DNA of 8,600 bases from Actinomycetes bacterium (GTDB lineage Bacteria > Actinomycetota > Actinomycetes > Actinomycetales > Dermatophilaceae). The position numbers and the translations under genes are program-made. The stretch is taken from NCBI GenBank assembly GCA_023389095.1, contig JAEWFB010000679.1, positions 1 to 8,600 of the forward strand. Reading direction: 5' to 3'. The notes under the pieces are model-generated. The model saw nothing but the letters and a program-made list of their open reading frames with translations. It was not told where the DNA came from and did no database searches. Shown one piece after another: positions 1-6,254 of this stretch. Position 1 is the first letter of the stretch; every line of letters starts with the position of its first letter.

Positions 1-167
1 CCCAGGACGACGCTCCCGCCGCCGAGGCGACCGACGGAGCCGACGAGGCCGACGCCGACGCGTCGGACGAGGGTGACGTCGCCGAGAAGGGCGCCGAGGG
101 CAAGGCGTCCTACGGCTCGGACCAGGCGTCGTACTACCAGCGCGGGACCGTCGGCACGCGTCGCTGA
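1..167 (+). CDS. C-terminal end of an unidentified protein with an acidic tail (partial)
   Basis: A reading frame open from base 3 ends at a TGA at 165-167, giving 54 residues; the start lies off the left edge. About the first 30 residues are dominated by Ala, Asp, Glu and Gly (low complexity, strongly acidic). The last 18 or so are different, Tyr/Ser/Gln-rich and ending in the basic GTVGTRR. This looks like a disordered C-terminal tail attached to a domain that cannot be seen. I do not recognise the family. The gene is convergent with the proteasome operon and shares the hairpin at 196-237 with it. The coding call rests on the open frame, GC-rich third positions and the well-placed terminator; a function cannot be assigned. 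Confidence 0.6.
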   Translation, partial: QDDAPAAEATDGADEADADASDEGDVAEKGAEGKASYGSDQASYYQRGTVGTRR

Positions 168-195
168 CACCCCGTCCCGGCCGAGGGCCGGGGAC

Positions 196-237
196 GCGGC
201 GGAGGCCGCCCACCAGCAGGTGGGCGGCCTCCGTCGT
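196..237. terminator. Bidirectional terminator-like hairpin between convergent genes
   Basis: A perfect 14-bp inverted repeat (201-214 with 219-232) closes on a four-base loop AGCA. It extends outward through 200/233 and, with G-T wobbles, to about 196/237. It lies between the left-hand + strand gene (stop at 167) and the prcA stop at 249, so it can serve both. There is no long U-tract, as is common for actinobacterial terminators. Confidence 0.8.
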
Positions 238-248
238 TCACGCAGGCG

Positions 249-1040
249 TCAGGACGGCGCCGGTGTCGTCGGGTCGTCGCCCGACGCATCGGGCGCCACG
301 GTGCCGGCCGGTGCCTCCGGTGTCTCGGAGGCCTCGGGCACCGGAGCGGCGCCCTCGAGCAGGCGCGTCAGCACGGGTCCGACGACGCGTCGGAAGGAGC
401 GACGCGGCCGTCCGCGGTCGAGGACGGCCACCTCGAGCTGCGAGGCGTCGAGGGTGCGCCGGTCCCCGTTCTCGCCCTGGCCGAGGACGTCGACGGCGAC
501 CCGGAGGACCTCACCGAGGTCGAGGCCCGGCCGCCAGCGGGTGCCGAGCCGCTCCTCGGCGGCGTCGCTCGCGCCGCCCATGACGACGAACCCGCGCTCG
601 TCGGCGACCGAGCCGTCGTAGGTGAGCCGGAAGATCTGGTCGTCCTCGGGCGCGCTGCCGACCTCGGCCACGACGATCTCGATCTCGAACGGCTTGGACT
701 CCTGGGTGAAGACGGCGCCGAGCGTCTGGGCGTAGGTGTTGGCCAGGGCCCGCGCCGTGACGTCGGTGCGGTCGTAGGAGTAGCCGCGCAGGTCGGCGTA
801 CCGGATGCCGGCCACCCGCAGGCTCTCGAACTCGTTGTAGCGCCCGACCGCGGCGAAGGCGATGCGATCGTAGATCTCCGACACCTTGTGCAGGGCACGC
901 GACGGGTTCTCGGCGACGAAGGCGATGCCCGCGTCGTAGCCGAGGACGACGACCGACCGGCCACGCGCGATCCCCTTGCGCGCGAAGTCGGCCCGGTCCT
1001 TCATGACCTGCTCGGGCGGCACGTAGAACGGCATGCTCAT
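249..1040 (-). CDS. prcA: 20S proteasome alpha subunit PrcA
   Basis: This 263-residue protein forms the heptameric outer rings of the 20S core, which gate substrate entry and receive the ATPase. It matches actinobacterial PrcA along its length: an N-terminal gate segment (MSMPFYVPPEQ), RKGIARGRSV at 21-30, FVAENPSR at 41-48, then YDRIAFAAVGRYNEF, RGYSYDR and FVVMGG. Lys52 sits exactly where Mycobacterium PrcA Lys52 binds the C-terminal carboxylate of Mpa. The start at 1040 is preferred over the ATG at 1034 because it has GGAGG at 1047-1051 with six-base spacing, gives Mycobacterium-identical numbering and overlaps the prcB TGA as ATGA. The last 35 or so residues form a Pro/Ala/Glu-rich tail that appears longer than in Mycobacterium and is probably disordered. 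It is the last gene of the operon. Confidence 0.96.
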   Translation of the reverse strand: MSMPFYVPPEQVMKDRADFARKGIARGRSVVVLGYDAGIAFVAENPSRALHKVSEIYDRIAFAAVGRYNEFESLRVAGIRYADLRGYSYDRTDVTARALANTYAQTLGAVFTQESKPFEIEIVVAEVGSAPEDDQIFRLTYDGSVADERGFVVMGGASDAAEERLGTRWRPGLDLGEVLRVAVDVLGQGENGDRRTLDASQLEVAVLDRGRPRRSFRRVVGPVLTRLLEGAAPVPEASETPEAPAGTVAPDASGDDPTTPAPS

Positions 1041-1870
1041 CGTGCGCCTCCGGGGTTGTCGCGCCGAGCGGCGACCACGCGCTGCACGTGGCCCTCGAGG
1101 ACCTGCTGGCCCACGAACCGCGCACCGGCATGGTCGATGACCGAGACGGTCGGCCAGATCTGCCGGCCGAGGTCGGGGCCGCCGGTGGCGGAGTCGTCGT
1201 CGGCGGCGTCGTAGAGCGCCTCGATGGCGATGGCCACGGCCTGCTCCTCGTCGATGCCGGGGCGCCAGAGCTTCTTCAGCGCACCCCGGGCGAACACCGA
1301 CCCGGACCCGGTGGAGTGGTGCCCGGCCTCGGGGTAGCAGCCGCCCGTGACGTCGTAGGAGTAGATCCGTCCGATGCCGGAGTCGAGGTCGTAGCCGGCG
1401 TACACGGGCACGACGGTGAGGCCCTGCATGGCCAGGCCCAGGTTGCCACGGATCATCGAGGCGAGCCGGTTGGCCTTGCCCTCGAGGGACATGATCGTGC
1501 CCTCGATCTTCTCGTAGTGCTCGAGCTCGACCTGGTAGAGCCGGACCAGCTCGACGGCGATGCCCGCCGTGCCGGCGATGCCGACGACGCTGTACTCGTC
1601 GGCGACGAAGACCTTCTCCATGTCGCGGTTGGCGATGAGGTTGCCCATCGTGGCCCGGCGGTCGCCGGCCATGACGACGCCGCCCTCGAAGAGGAGGGTG
1701 ACGATCGTCGTGCCGTGGGGCGCCTCGATGCTCGTACCGGCCGGCAGGGGGCGCCCGGCCGGCAGCAGCTCGGGCCGGAACGCCGAGACGAACTCGGTGA
1801 ACGACGACGAGCCCACCGCGAGGTAGGCATCGTCGAACCGCCGCGGACGGCCCGCCGCGGGAAGGGTCAC
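1037..1870 (-). CDS. prcB: 20S proteasome beta subunit PrcB (catalytic Thr protease)
   Basis: The 277-residue precursor forms the inner heptameric rings and carries the peptidase sites. The propeptide is residues 1-53 and should be cut autocatalytically at HG|TT, exposing Thr54 as the mature Thr1 nucleophile. The other active-site residues fit proteasome numbering: Asp17 in GDRRAT (Asp70 of the precursor), Lys33 in MEKVFV (Lys86) and the Gly47 loop in GIAGTAG. The GSGSVFA segment and the run DAADDDSATGG near the C-terminus match the conserved Ser and Asp/Ser positions. The start is a GTG at 1870 that overlaps the pup stop as GTGA. The purine-rich codons for the Pup C-terminus supply a GGGCGG Shine-Dalgarno-like stretch just upstream. 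Translation is probably coupled to pup on one side and prcA on the other. Confidence 0.97.
   Translation of the reverse strand: MTLPAAGRPRRFDDAYLAVGSSSFTEFVSAFRPELLPAGRPLPAGTSIEAPHGTTIVTLLFEGGVVMAGDRRATMGNLIANRDMEKVFVADEYSVVGIAGTAGIAVELVRLYQVELEHYEKIEGTIMSLEGKANRLASMIRGNLGLAMQGLTVVPVYAGYDLDSGIGRIYSYDVTGGCYPEAGHHSTGSGSVFARGALKKLWRPGIDEEQAVAIAIEALYDAADDDSATGGPDLGRQIWPTVSVIDHAGARFVGQQVLEGHVQRVVAARRDNPGGAR
1047..1051 (-). promoter_or_regulatory. Ribosome binding site deciding the prcA start
   Basis: GGAGG on the minus strand, six bases before the ATG at 1040 and inside the 3' end of prcB. It favours the MSMPF start over the ATG two codons later. Confidence 0.75.
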
Positions 1871-2073
1871 TGGCCGCCCTTCTGGACGAAGCCGCGGACG
1901 AACTCCTCGGCGTTCGACTCGAGGACGCCGTCGATCTCGTCCAGGACGGTGTCGATGTCGTCGTCGAGGCCCTCCTTGACCGCGGCGCCGGCCGGGGCGG
2001 CGGGCGGGGCGTCGGGCGCCTCCGGCGGGTCGTCCTCACGACGCTGCGGCTTGGCGTGCTCCTGACCCGGCAT
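1867..2073 (-). CDS. pup: Prokaryotic ubiquitin-like protein Pup
   Basis: A 68-residue, largely disordered acidic protein that is conjugated to lysines of proteins destined for the proteasome. The C-terminal third holds the family signature: a helix-forming stretch (DDIDTVLDEIDGVLE) followed by SNAEEFVRGFVQKGGQ, nearly identical to Mycobacterium Pup. The C-terminal residue is Gln, so Dop must deamidate it to Glu before PafA can ligate it. Lys65, four residues from the end, corresponds to Mycobacterium Lys61. The N-terminal half is Pro/Ala-rich and poorly conserved, as usual. The ATG at 2073 has a strong AGGAGGT four bases upstream; the frame stays open farther upstream but no family sequence lies there. 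It is separated from dop by 103 bases containing its own predicted promoter, and its stop overlaps the prcB GTG. Confidence 0.97.
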   Translation of the reverse strand: MPGQEHAKPQRREDDPPEAPDAPPAAPAGAAVKEGLDDDIDTVLDEIDGVLESNAEEFVRGFVQKGGQ

Positions 2074-2077
2074 GGCG

Positions 2078-2084
2078 ACCTCCT
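2078..2084 (-). promoter_or_regulatory. Strong Shine-Dalgarno of pup
   Basis: AGGAGGT on the minus strand, four bases before the pup ATG. It fixes the start and is the strongest ribosome site seen in the window, consistent with Pup being needed in excess. Confidence 0.8.
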
Positions 2085-2092
2085 GGGGTGTT

Positions 2093-2128
2093 GGTGAGCC
2101 CGGCAGGCAGGTGGGCTCATCGCTCACC
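2093..2128 (-). other. Nested, mutually exclusive inverted repeats in the pup leader
   Basis: Two pairings share bases in the predicted 5' leader of pup. A 7-bp inner stem pairs 2095-2101 (tgagccc) with 2113-2119 (gggctca), with an 11-base loop. A 7-bp outer pairing joins 2093-2099 (ggtgagc) to 2122-2128 (gctcacc). They cannot form fully at the same time. The structure lies just upstream of the AGGAGGT and does not cover it. It could be an mRNA structure or a DNA operator; no known riboswitch class is recognised. Confidence 0.35.
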
Positions 2129-2129
2129 A

Positions 2130-2140
2130 CGACCCTAACG
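2130..2140 (-). promoter_or_regulatory. Predicted pup promoter (-10 element TAGGGT)
   Basis: On the minus strand CGTTAGGGTCG contains TAGGGT, which fits the actinobacterial -10 consensus TANNNT. It lies between the dop stop and the pup ATG and would start a leader of about 50 bases carrying the AGGAGGT. No convincing -35 is seen. The same 11-mer precedes dop. Confidence 0.5.
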
Positions 2141-2176
2141 CGTGGGTCCTGCTTCGCCGAGCACCGACCGGGAGTC

Positions 2177-3697
2177 CTACTCGGGCGTCGCGAGGCCGCG
2201 CAGCAGCGCCGCCACGTCCTCGCTCTCCTCGAGCAGCGGGCCGACCTGGGCCCGGGTGCCGCGTTCGGGGTCGAGGATCGGCACGCGCTGCAGGCTCGCG
2301 TGCCCGGGCACGTCGAACACGACCGAGTCCCAGCTGGCCGAGAAGACGTGCGGCGTGAACCGGCGCACGCACTCGCCGCGGAACCACGCGCGGGTGTCCT
2401 CCGGCGGCCGTGTGCGGGCGGCACGCACCTGCTCAGGGGTCACGAGGTCGAGGGTGCTGCCGCGGTCGCGCAGCCGGTGCACGAGGCCCTTCTCCGGACG
2501 CACGTCGGCCCACTGGATGTCGATGGCGGCGAGCCGGTGGTCGTCCCAGGCGAGGCCGTCACGGGAGCGGTAGCCCTCGAGCAGCCGCAGCTTGGCGACC
2601 CAGTCGACCATCGAGGCGGCCGAACGCACGTCGCTCCCGAGCCGCGTCAGCACGTCCTCCCACCGCGTCATGACCTCGGCGGTGTCGTCGGGCACCGGGT
2701 CGTCGCCGCGCGCGTCGAGCCAGTCGCGGGCGGCCTCGAGGTACATCCACTGGAGGTCGAGCGCCGTGACGGTGCGGCCGTCGACGAGCTCGACCGTCGC
2801 GGTGAGGCCGGGGTCGTGCGACACGGTCTGCAGGGCCGCGACCGGCCGCCGCACCGACCAGTCGGCGTCCAGGTGGCCGTCCTCGATCATGCCGAGCACG
2901 AGCGAGGTGGTCCCGACCTTGAGGAGCGTCGCGACGTCGAGGTGGGTCGCGTCGCCGATGATGACGTGCAGCCGCCGGTACCGGTCGGCGACCGCGTGCG
3001 GCTCGTCGCGGGTGTTGATGATCGGCCGCTTGAGCGTCGTCTCGAGGCCCACCTCGGTCTCGAAGAAGTCGGCCCGCTGGGAGATCTGGTAGCCCGCTCC
3101 CCTGCTGTCGACCCCGAGGCCGACGCGTCCGGCCCCGCAGATCACCTGTCGGCTGACGAAGAACGGGATGAGGTGGCGCACGATGTCGGCGAAGGGCGTC
3201 CGGCGCGGCATGAGGTAGTTCTCGTGCGTGCCGTAGGACTGGCCCTTGCCGTCGGCGTTGTTCTTGTAGAGGTTGACCGGCGCCTGTCCGGGCCGAGCGG
3301 CGAGCAGGCGCACCGACTCGAGCGCGACGGCGTCACCGGCGCGGTCCCACGTCACGGCGTCGCGCGGCAGGGTGACCTCGGGCGAGCTGTACTCGGGGTG
3401 GGCGTGGTCGACGTAGTAGCGCGCGCCGTTGGTCAGCACGACGTTGGCCAGCGTGGGGTCCTCGACGTCGGTCAGCTGGCTCGGGTCGGCCGTCTGCCGG
3501 TCCAGCTGCCAGCCGCGGGCGTCGCGCAGCGGGTCCTCGAAGGCGTAGTCCCAGCTGGACTGGTTGGAGCGGATGCCCTGCGCGGCGGCGTAGACGCTGA
3601 CGACCTGGCCGGACAGGAACATCGGGTTGGCCATCGGGTCGCCGGGCACCGAGATGCCGTACTCGGTCTCGAGGCCCATGATCCGACGCACCGTCAT
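2177..3697 (-). CDS. dop: Pup deamidase/depupylase Dop
   Basis: This 506-residue enzyme is a carboxylate-amine-ligase-fold relative of glutamine synthetase. It converts the C-terminal Gln of Pup to Glu and cleaves Pup from substrates. Family landmarks in order are: MGLETEYGIS with metal-binding Glu10; the segment from about 45 to 85 containing DPLRDARG, which corresponds to the Dop-specific loop and separates it from PafA; YYVDHAHPEYSSPE with Asp97 at the catalytic Asp position; LYKNNADGKG, with GTHENYL at 156-162; GLETTLKR, then NTRDEPHA, RYRRLHVIIGDA and, near the C-terminus, DTRAWFRGEC and SASWDSVVFD. Length is typical. The start at 3697 matches the short N-terminus of Mycobacterium Dop; Met7 is less likely. 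There is no good Shine-Dalgarno, but a -10-like box ends six bases before the ATG, suggesting a leaderless mRNA. It is the first gene of the dop-pup-prcB-prcA set. Confidence 0.97.
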   Translation of the reverse strand: MTVRRIMGLETEYGISVPGDPMANPMFLSGQVVSVYAAAQGIRSNQSSWDYAFEDPLRDARGWQLDRQTADPSQLTDVEDPTLANVVLTNGARYYVDHAHPEYSSPEVTLPRDAVTWDRAGDAVALESVRLLAARPGQAPVNLYKNNADGKGQSYGTHENYLMPRRTPFADIVRHLIPFFVSRQVICGAGRVGLGVDSRGAGYQISQRADFFETEVGLETTLKRPIINTRDEPHAVADRYRRLHVIIGDATHLDVATLLKVGTTSLVLGMIEDGHLDADWSVRRPVAALQTVSHDPGLTATVELVDGRTVTALDLQWMYLEAARDWLDARGDDPVPDDTAEVMTRWEDVLTRLGSDVRSAASMVDWVAKLRLLEGYRSRDGLAWDDHRLAAIDIQWADVRPEKGLVHRLRDRGSTLDLVTPEQVRAARTRPPEDTRAWFRGECVRRFTPHVFSASWDSVVFDVPGHASLQRVPILDPERGTRAQVGPLLEESEDVAALLRGLATPE

Positions 3698-3701
3698 GGC
3701 C

Positions 3702-3712
3702 CGACCCTAACG
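3702..3712 (-). promoter_or_regulatory. Predicted leaderless dop promoter (-10 element TAGGGT)
   Basis: The minus strand reads CGTTAGGGTCG, with TAGGGT at 3704-3709 and only six bases to the dop ATG. That spacing puts the transcription start at or next to the A of the ATG, the arrangement of leaderless actinobacterial mRNAs. The absence of a Shine-Dalgarno agrees. No clear -35 is seen. Confidence 0.55.
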
Positions 3713-3755
3713 GCCGGGCCCGTTCGCCTCCGCGGCGCCTCGGCCACCGGACGGG

Positions 3756-6254
3756 CTAGAGCGCGCCGACCTTCTGGAGGCGGCTCAGCGAGAACCAGCC
3801 GAACGGGATCGGCAGCCAGTACGTCGCGAGGCGGTACAGGATGACGGCGGGCACGGCGACCGCACTGTCGACCCCGATCTGGATGAGGCCGAAGGACATC
3901 GCGGCCTCGATGCCGCCGAGGCCACCGGGCGTGGGCACGGCCGAGCCGACGATCGCGCCGGCGAAGTAGACCACGGCGACCGACGCGACGCTGGGCTCGG
4001 CACCGAAGGCGCGCGTGGCGAACACGAGGGCCGCGACGAACGACGTGTCGAGCAGCAGCGCGCCGCCGAGCAGGAGCATCAGCCGGCGCGGGTGCTGGAA
4101 GGTCTCGAGCACCTGCGGCATCGCCGAGCGCACCTGGGGCAGCACCCGTTCGGTCAGCAGGGCCCGGACCCTCGGCACCGCGAAGAGCCCCAGGGCCGCG
4201 ATGACGACCGCCAGGATGACGGCGACGAGGACCGGTGACGGGCTGAACGACACCGACGGGCCGGTGCCGGCGAGCACGCCCGAGAGGACGAGCAGCACGA
4301 AGTACGAGCAGAACTGGGCCACCTGGGCCACGCCGACGCTCGCGCCCGCGAGGGTGGGCGTGAGCCCGGAGGTCTGCAGGTAGCGGGTGTTGAGCGCGAT
4401 GTTGCCGACGGCCGCCGGGGCGACGAGCCCGCTGAAGGCGACCGCGAGCTGGGTCATGTAGGTGCGCACGAACCGCAGGTGGATCGGCGACGCGCCGGCG
4501 AGCGCGATCGAGGCGCCTGCGAAGGTCGCCGCGGCCGCGAGGACCAGCGCGACCATCCAGCGCCAGTCGGCCTGCCGGAAGATCGTCGCGATGTCGAACT
4601 CGGTCAGCTGCGTGAGGATGACGTAGGCCGCGATGCCGCCACCGATGACGGTGATGACGGCCCGTGCCGACACCCGCCGGAGCTGGACGGGCTCGACGTG
4701 CTCGATCGAAGGACGCAGCTCGACGAGGCGGCCGCGCAGGTCCTTGAGCATGCCGCGGTGCTCCCGCAGGGCCTCGCGCGTGTCGGGCGTCAGGGCGATG
4801 GACTGCAGCAGCGGCACGGCGCGCACGACCGCGTCCTCGCCGAGCGTGTCGATGGCGGCCCGGACCGTGCGCTCGGGCCCGACCGCGAGCGCGACGGTCG
4901 TCAGCAGCTGGGCGAGGTCGATGCGCAGGCTGATGTCGTCGGCGGCGACGTCGCCGCTGCCGAGGCGCGCGAGGGCGACCCGGTCGCCGTCGACGAGGAC
5001 GTTCTGTGGACCGAGCGCCCGGTGCGCCACGCGTCGGCGGTGCAGGGTCTCGGACAGCCGGAAGACCGCGGCCAGCTGGGCGTCGGTCACCGCGTCCCCG
5101 ACCTCGACCAAGGGCGTCCCCTCGGGCTCGACGTAGGCGATGACGGCCGAGAAGGCGCCGACCTCGGCCACCGACACCGGCCGCGGCGCGGCGATGCCGA
5201 CGTCTTCGAGGACCAGGCCCATGAGCGTGCGGTGCTCGAGCTCGGAGCGCAGGGTCAGGGCCGGGGCCCGCGTGAAGCCGCTGCGCAGCCGCAGGACCCG
5301 CAGGAACCGGCGGCCGGAGGCCAGGCCGAAGGTGTCACGGTCGACGACGTGCACGTCGAGGGTGGCGGCGTCCCGCGTCGTGGCGGTGTACCGGCGGTCG
5401 CCGGCGTCGTTGGCGTCGACGAGCTCGAGACGTCGCAGCGGGAGCCCGGTCGCCACGAGGACGTCGGCCACCTCGTGGCCGGGCGCCCGCGTCGTCGTGA
5501 CCCCGAAGGCGAGGCGGAACACCAGACCGACGAGCCACCCGATGAGCAGCGACGCGGCGAGGGCCGCGAGCGTCATGGCTCCGGACAGCAGCGTCGTGAC
5601 GAGGGTCGCGATGACGACGACGACCGCGATGGGCCAGACCCACTTGCGCCCGGAGATGTCGGCGACGGTGAGCAGCGACACCGTCGACACGACGACGATG
5701 TCGAGGGGGCCGGTGTGCCCGGTGCTCGTCGTGCGGGTCAGCACGTCGGTGAGGAAGCCGCCGTTGCCGGTCTGGACGAGCGCGGCCAGGACGATGACGA
5801 GGATGCCCGACACGACCGCGGCGCCGAGGGCCTGGATCAGCTGCAGGCCGCGACGGCGGACGACGAGGTCGATCCCCACGCCGATCGGCAGGAGCAGGAC
5901 GCCGATGCCGCTCATCCAGGCCAGCAGGGTCAGCAGCACGCGCGGCAGGCCGCTCGTGGCGTCGGTGAGGTCCTGCTCGACGGCCCCGCGCGTGCCCGAG
6001 GCGATGTCGGCGAGGACGAGGCCGAGCACGAGCAGGAGCACGGCGACGACGAGCCGCGCGACATCGGCGGGGCGGCGCACGCGCACCGGGATCGGCGGCT
6101 CGACCACCTCGACGTCGGCCGGCGGCACGGGGGTCGGGGCCTCGGGGTCGAGCGCCTCCGCCAGCGGCTCGTCGCCCGGCTCGGACGTCCCCGACGTGGG
6201 GGGCTCCGCGGACGCGTCGGACGTCTGCGACGCGTCGGACGTCTGGGACGTCAT
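3756..6254 (-). CDS. Membrane protein: N-terminal TM block, kinase-like domain, flippase-like (YbhN/LPG_synthase_TM) domain
   Basis: From the ATG at 6254 this is 832 residues. Residues 1-60 form an acidic Ser/Pro-rich cytosolic tail containing a tandem SDASQT repeat. About six hydrophobic segments follow (roughly 65-85, 105-130, 138-161, 184-199, 205-225, 227-250). Residues 253-510 resemble a protein-kinase-like fold: HRALGPQN at 411-418 aligns with the catalytic loop HRDLxxxN and ARLGSG at 429-434 with DFG, but both catalytic Asp are replaced (Ala413, Arg430). Residues 530-822 carry about eight hydrophobic segments with the hallmark PTPGGLGGIE at 774-783 of the YbhN/MprF-type lipid transporter family. 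The aminoacyl-transferase half of MprF is absent, so lipid translocation is a better guess than lysyl-PG synthesis. The substrate is unknown. It ends 58 bases before dop. The start is uncertain: neither ATG 6254 nor GTG 6335 (27 codons longer) has a good Shine-Dalgarno. Confidence 0.85.
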   Translation of the reverse strand: MTSQTSDASQTSDASAEPPTSGTSEPGDEPLAEALDPEAPTPVPPADVEVVEPPIPVRVRRPADVARLVVAVLLLVLGLVLADIASGTRGAVEQDLTDATSGLPRVLLTLLAWMSGIGVLLLPIGVGIDLVVRRRGLQLIQALGAAVVSGILVIVLAALVQTGNGGFLTDVLTRTTSTGHTGPLDIVVVSTVSLLTVADISGRKWVWPIAVVVVIATLVTTLLSGAMTLAALAASLLIGWLVGLVFRLAFGVTTTRAPGHEVADVLVATGLPLRRLELVDANDAGDRRYTATTRDAATLDVHVVDRDTFGLASGRRFLRVLRLRSGFTRAPALTLRSELEHRTLMGLVLEDVGIAAPRPVSVAEVGAFSAVIAYVEPEGTPLVEVGDAVTDAQLAAVFRLSETLHRRRVAHRALGPQNVLVDGDRVALARLGSGDVAADDISLRIDLAQLLTTVALAVGPERTVRAAIDTLGEDAVVRAVPLLQSIALTPDTREALREHRGMLKDLRGRLVELRPSIEHVEPVQLRRVSARAVITVIGGGIAAYVILTQLTEFDIATIFRQADWRWMVALVLAAAATFAGASIALAGASPIHLRFVRTYMTQLAVAFSGLVAPAAVGNIALNTRYLQTSGLTPTLAGASVGVAQVAQFCSYFVLLVLSGVLAGTGPSVSFSPSPVLVAVILAVVIAALGLFAVPRVRALLTERVLPQVRSAMPQVLETFQHPRRLMLLLGGALLLDTSFVAALVFATRAFGAEPSVASVAVVYFAGAIVGSAVPTPGGLGGIEAAMSFGLIQIGVDSAVAVPAVILYRLATYWLPIPFGWFSLSRLQKVGAL
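6211..6246. repeat. In-frame 18-bp tandem duplication
   Basis: Two adjacent 18-base units starting gacgcgtcggacgtctg (6211-6228 and 6229-6246) are identical at 17 of 18 positions. On the minus strand they encode the repeated hexapeptide SDASQT near the N-terminus of the flippase-like protein. The period keeps the frame, so copy number could vary by slippage without breaking the gene. Confidence 0.8.

Noticed and set aside
1088..2065. + strand open frame of 325 codons opposite prcB and pup
   Set aside because: It is a shadow of PrcB, whose catalytic residues and neighbours are all in order on the minus strand.
1041..2120. Extension of prcA upstream to give a 623-residue protein
   Set aside because: The extra 360 residues lie out of frame across prcB and pup and are Arg/Pro-rich nonsense. 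The family N-terminus begins at 1040 with a proper ribosome site.
2072..3844. Long + strand open frame of 590 codons opposite dop
   Set aside because: It is antisense to the unmistakable Dop sequence, low complexity and without family motifs; a GC artefact.
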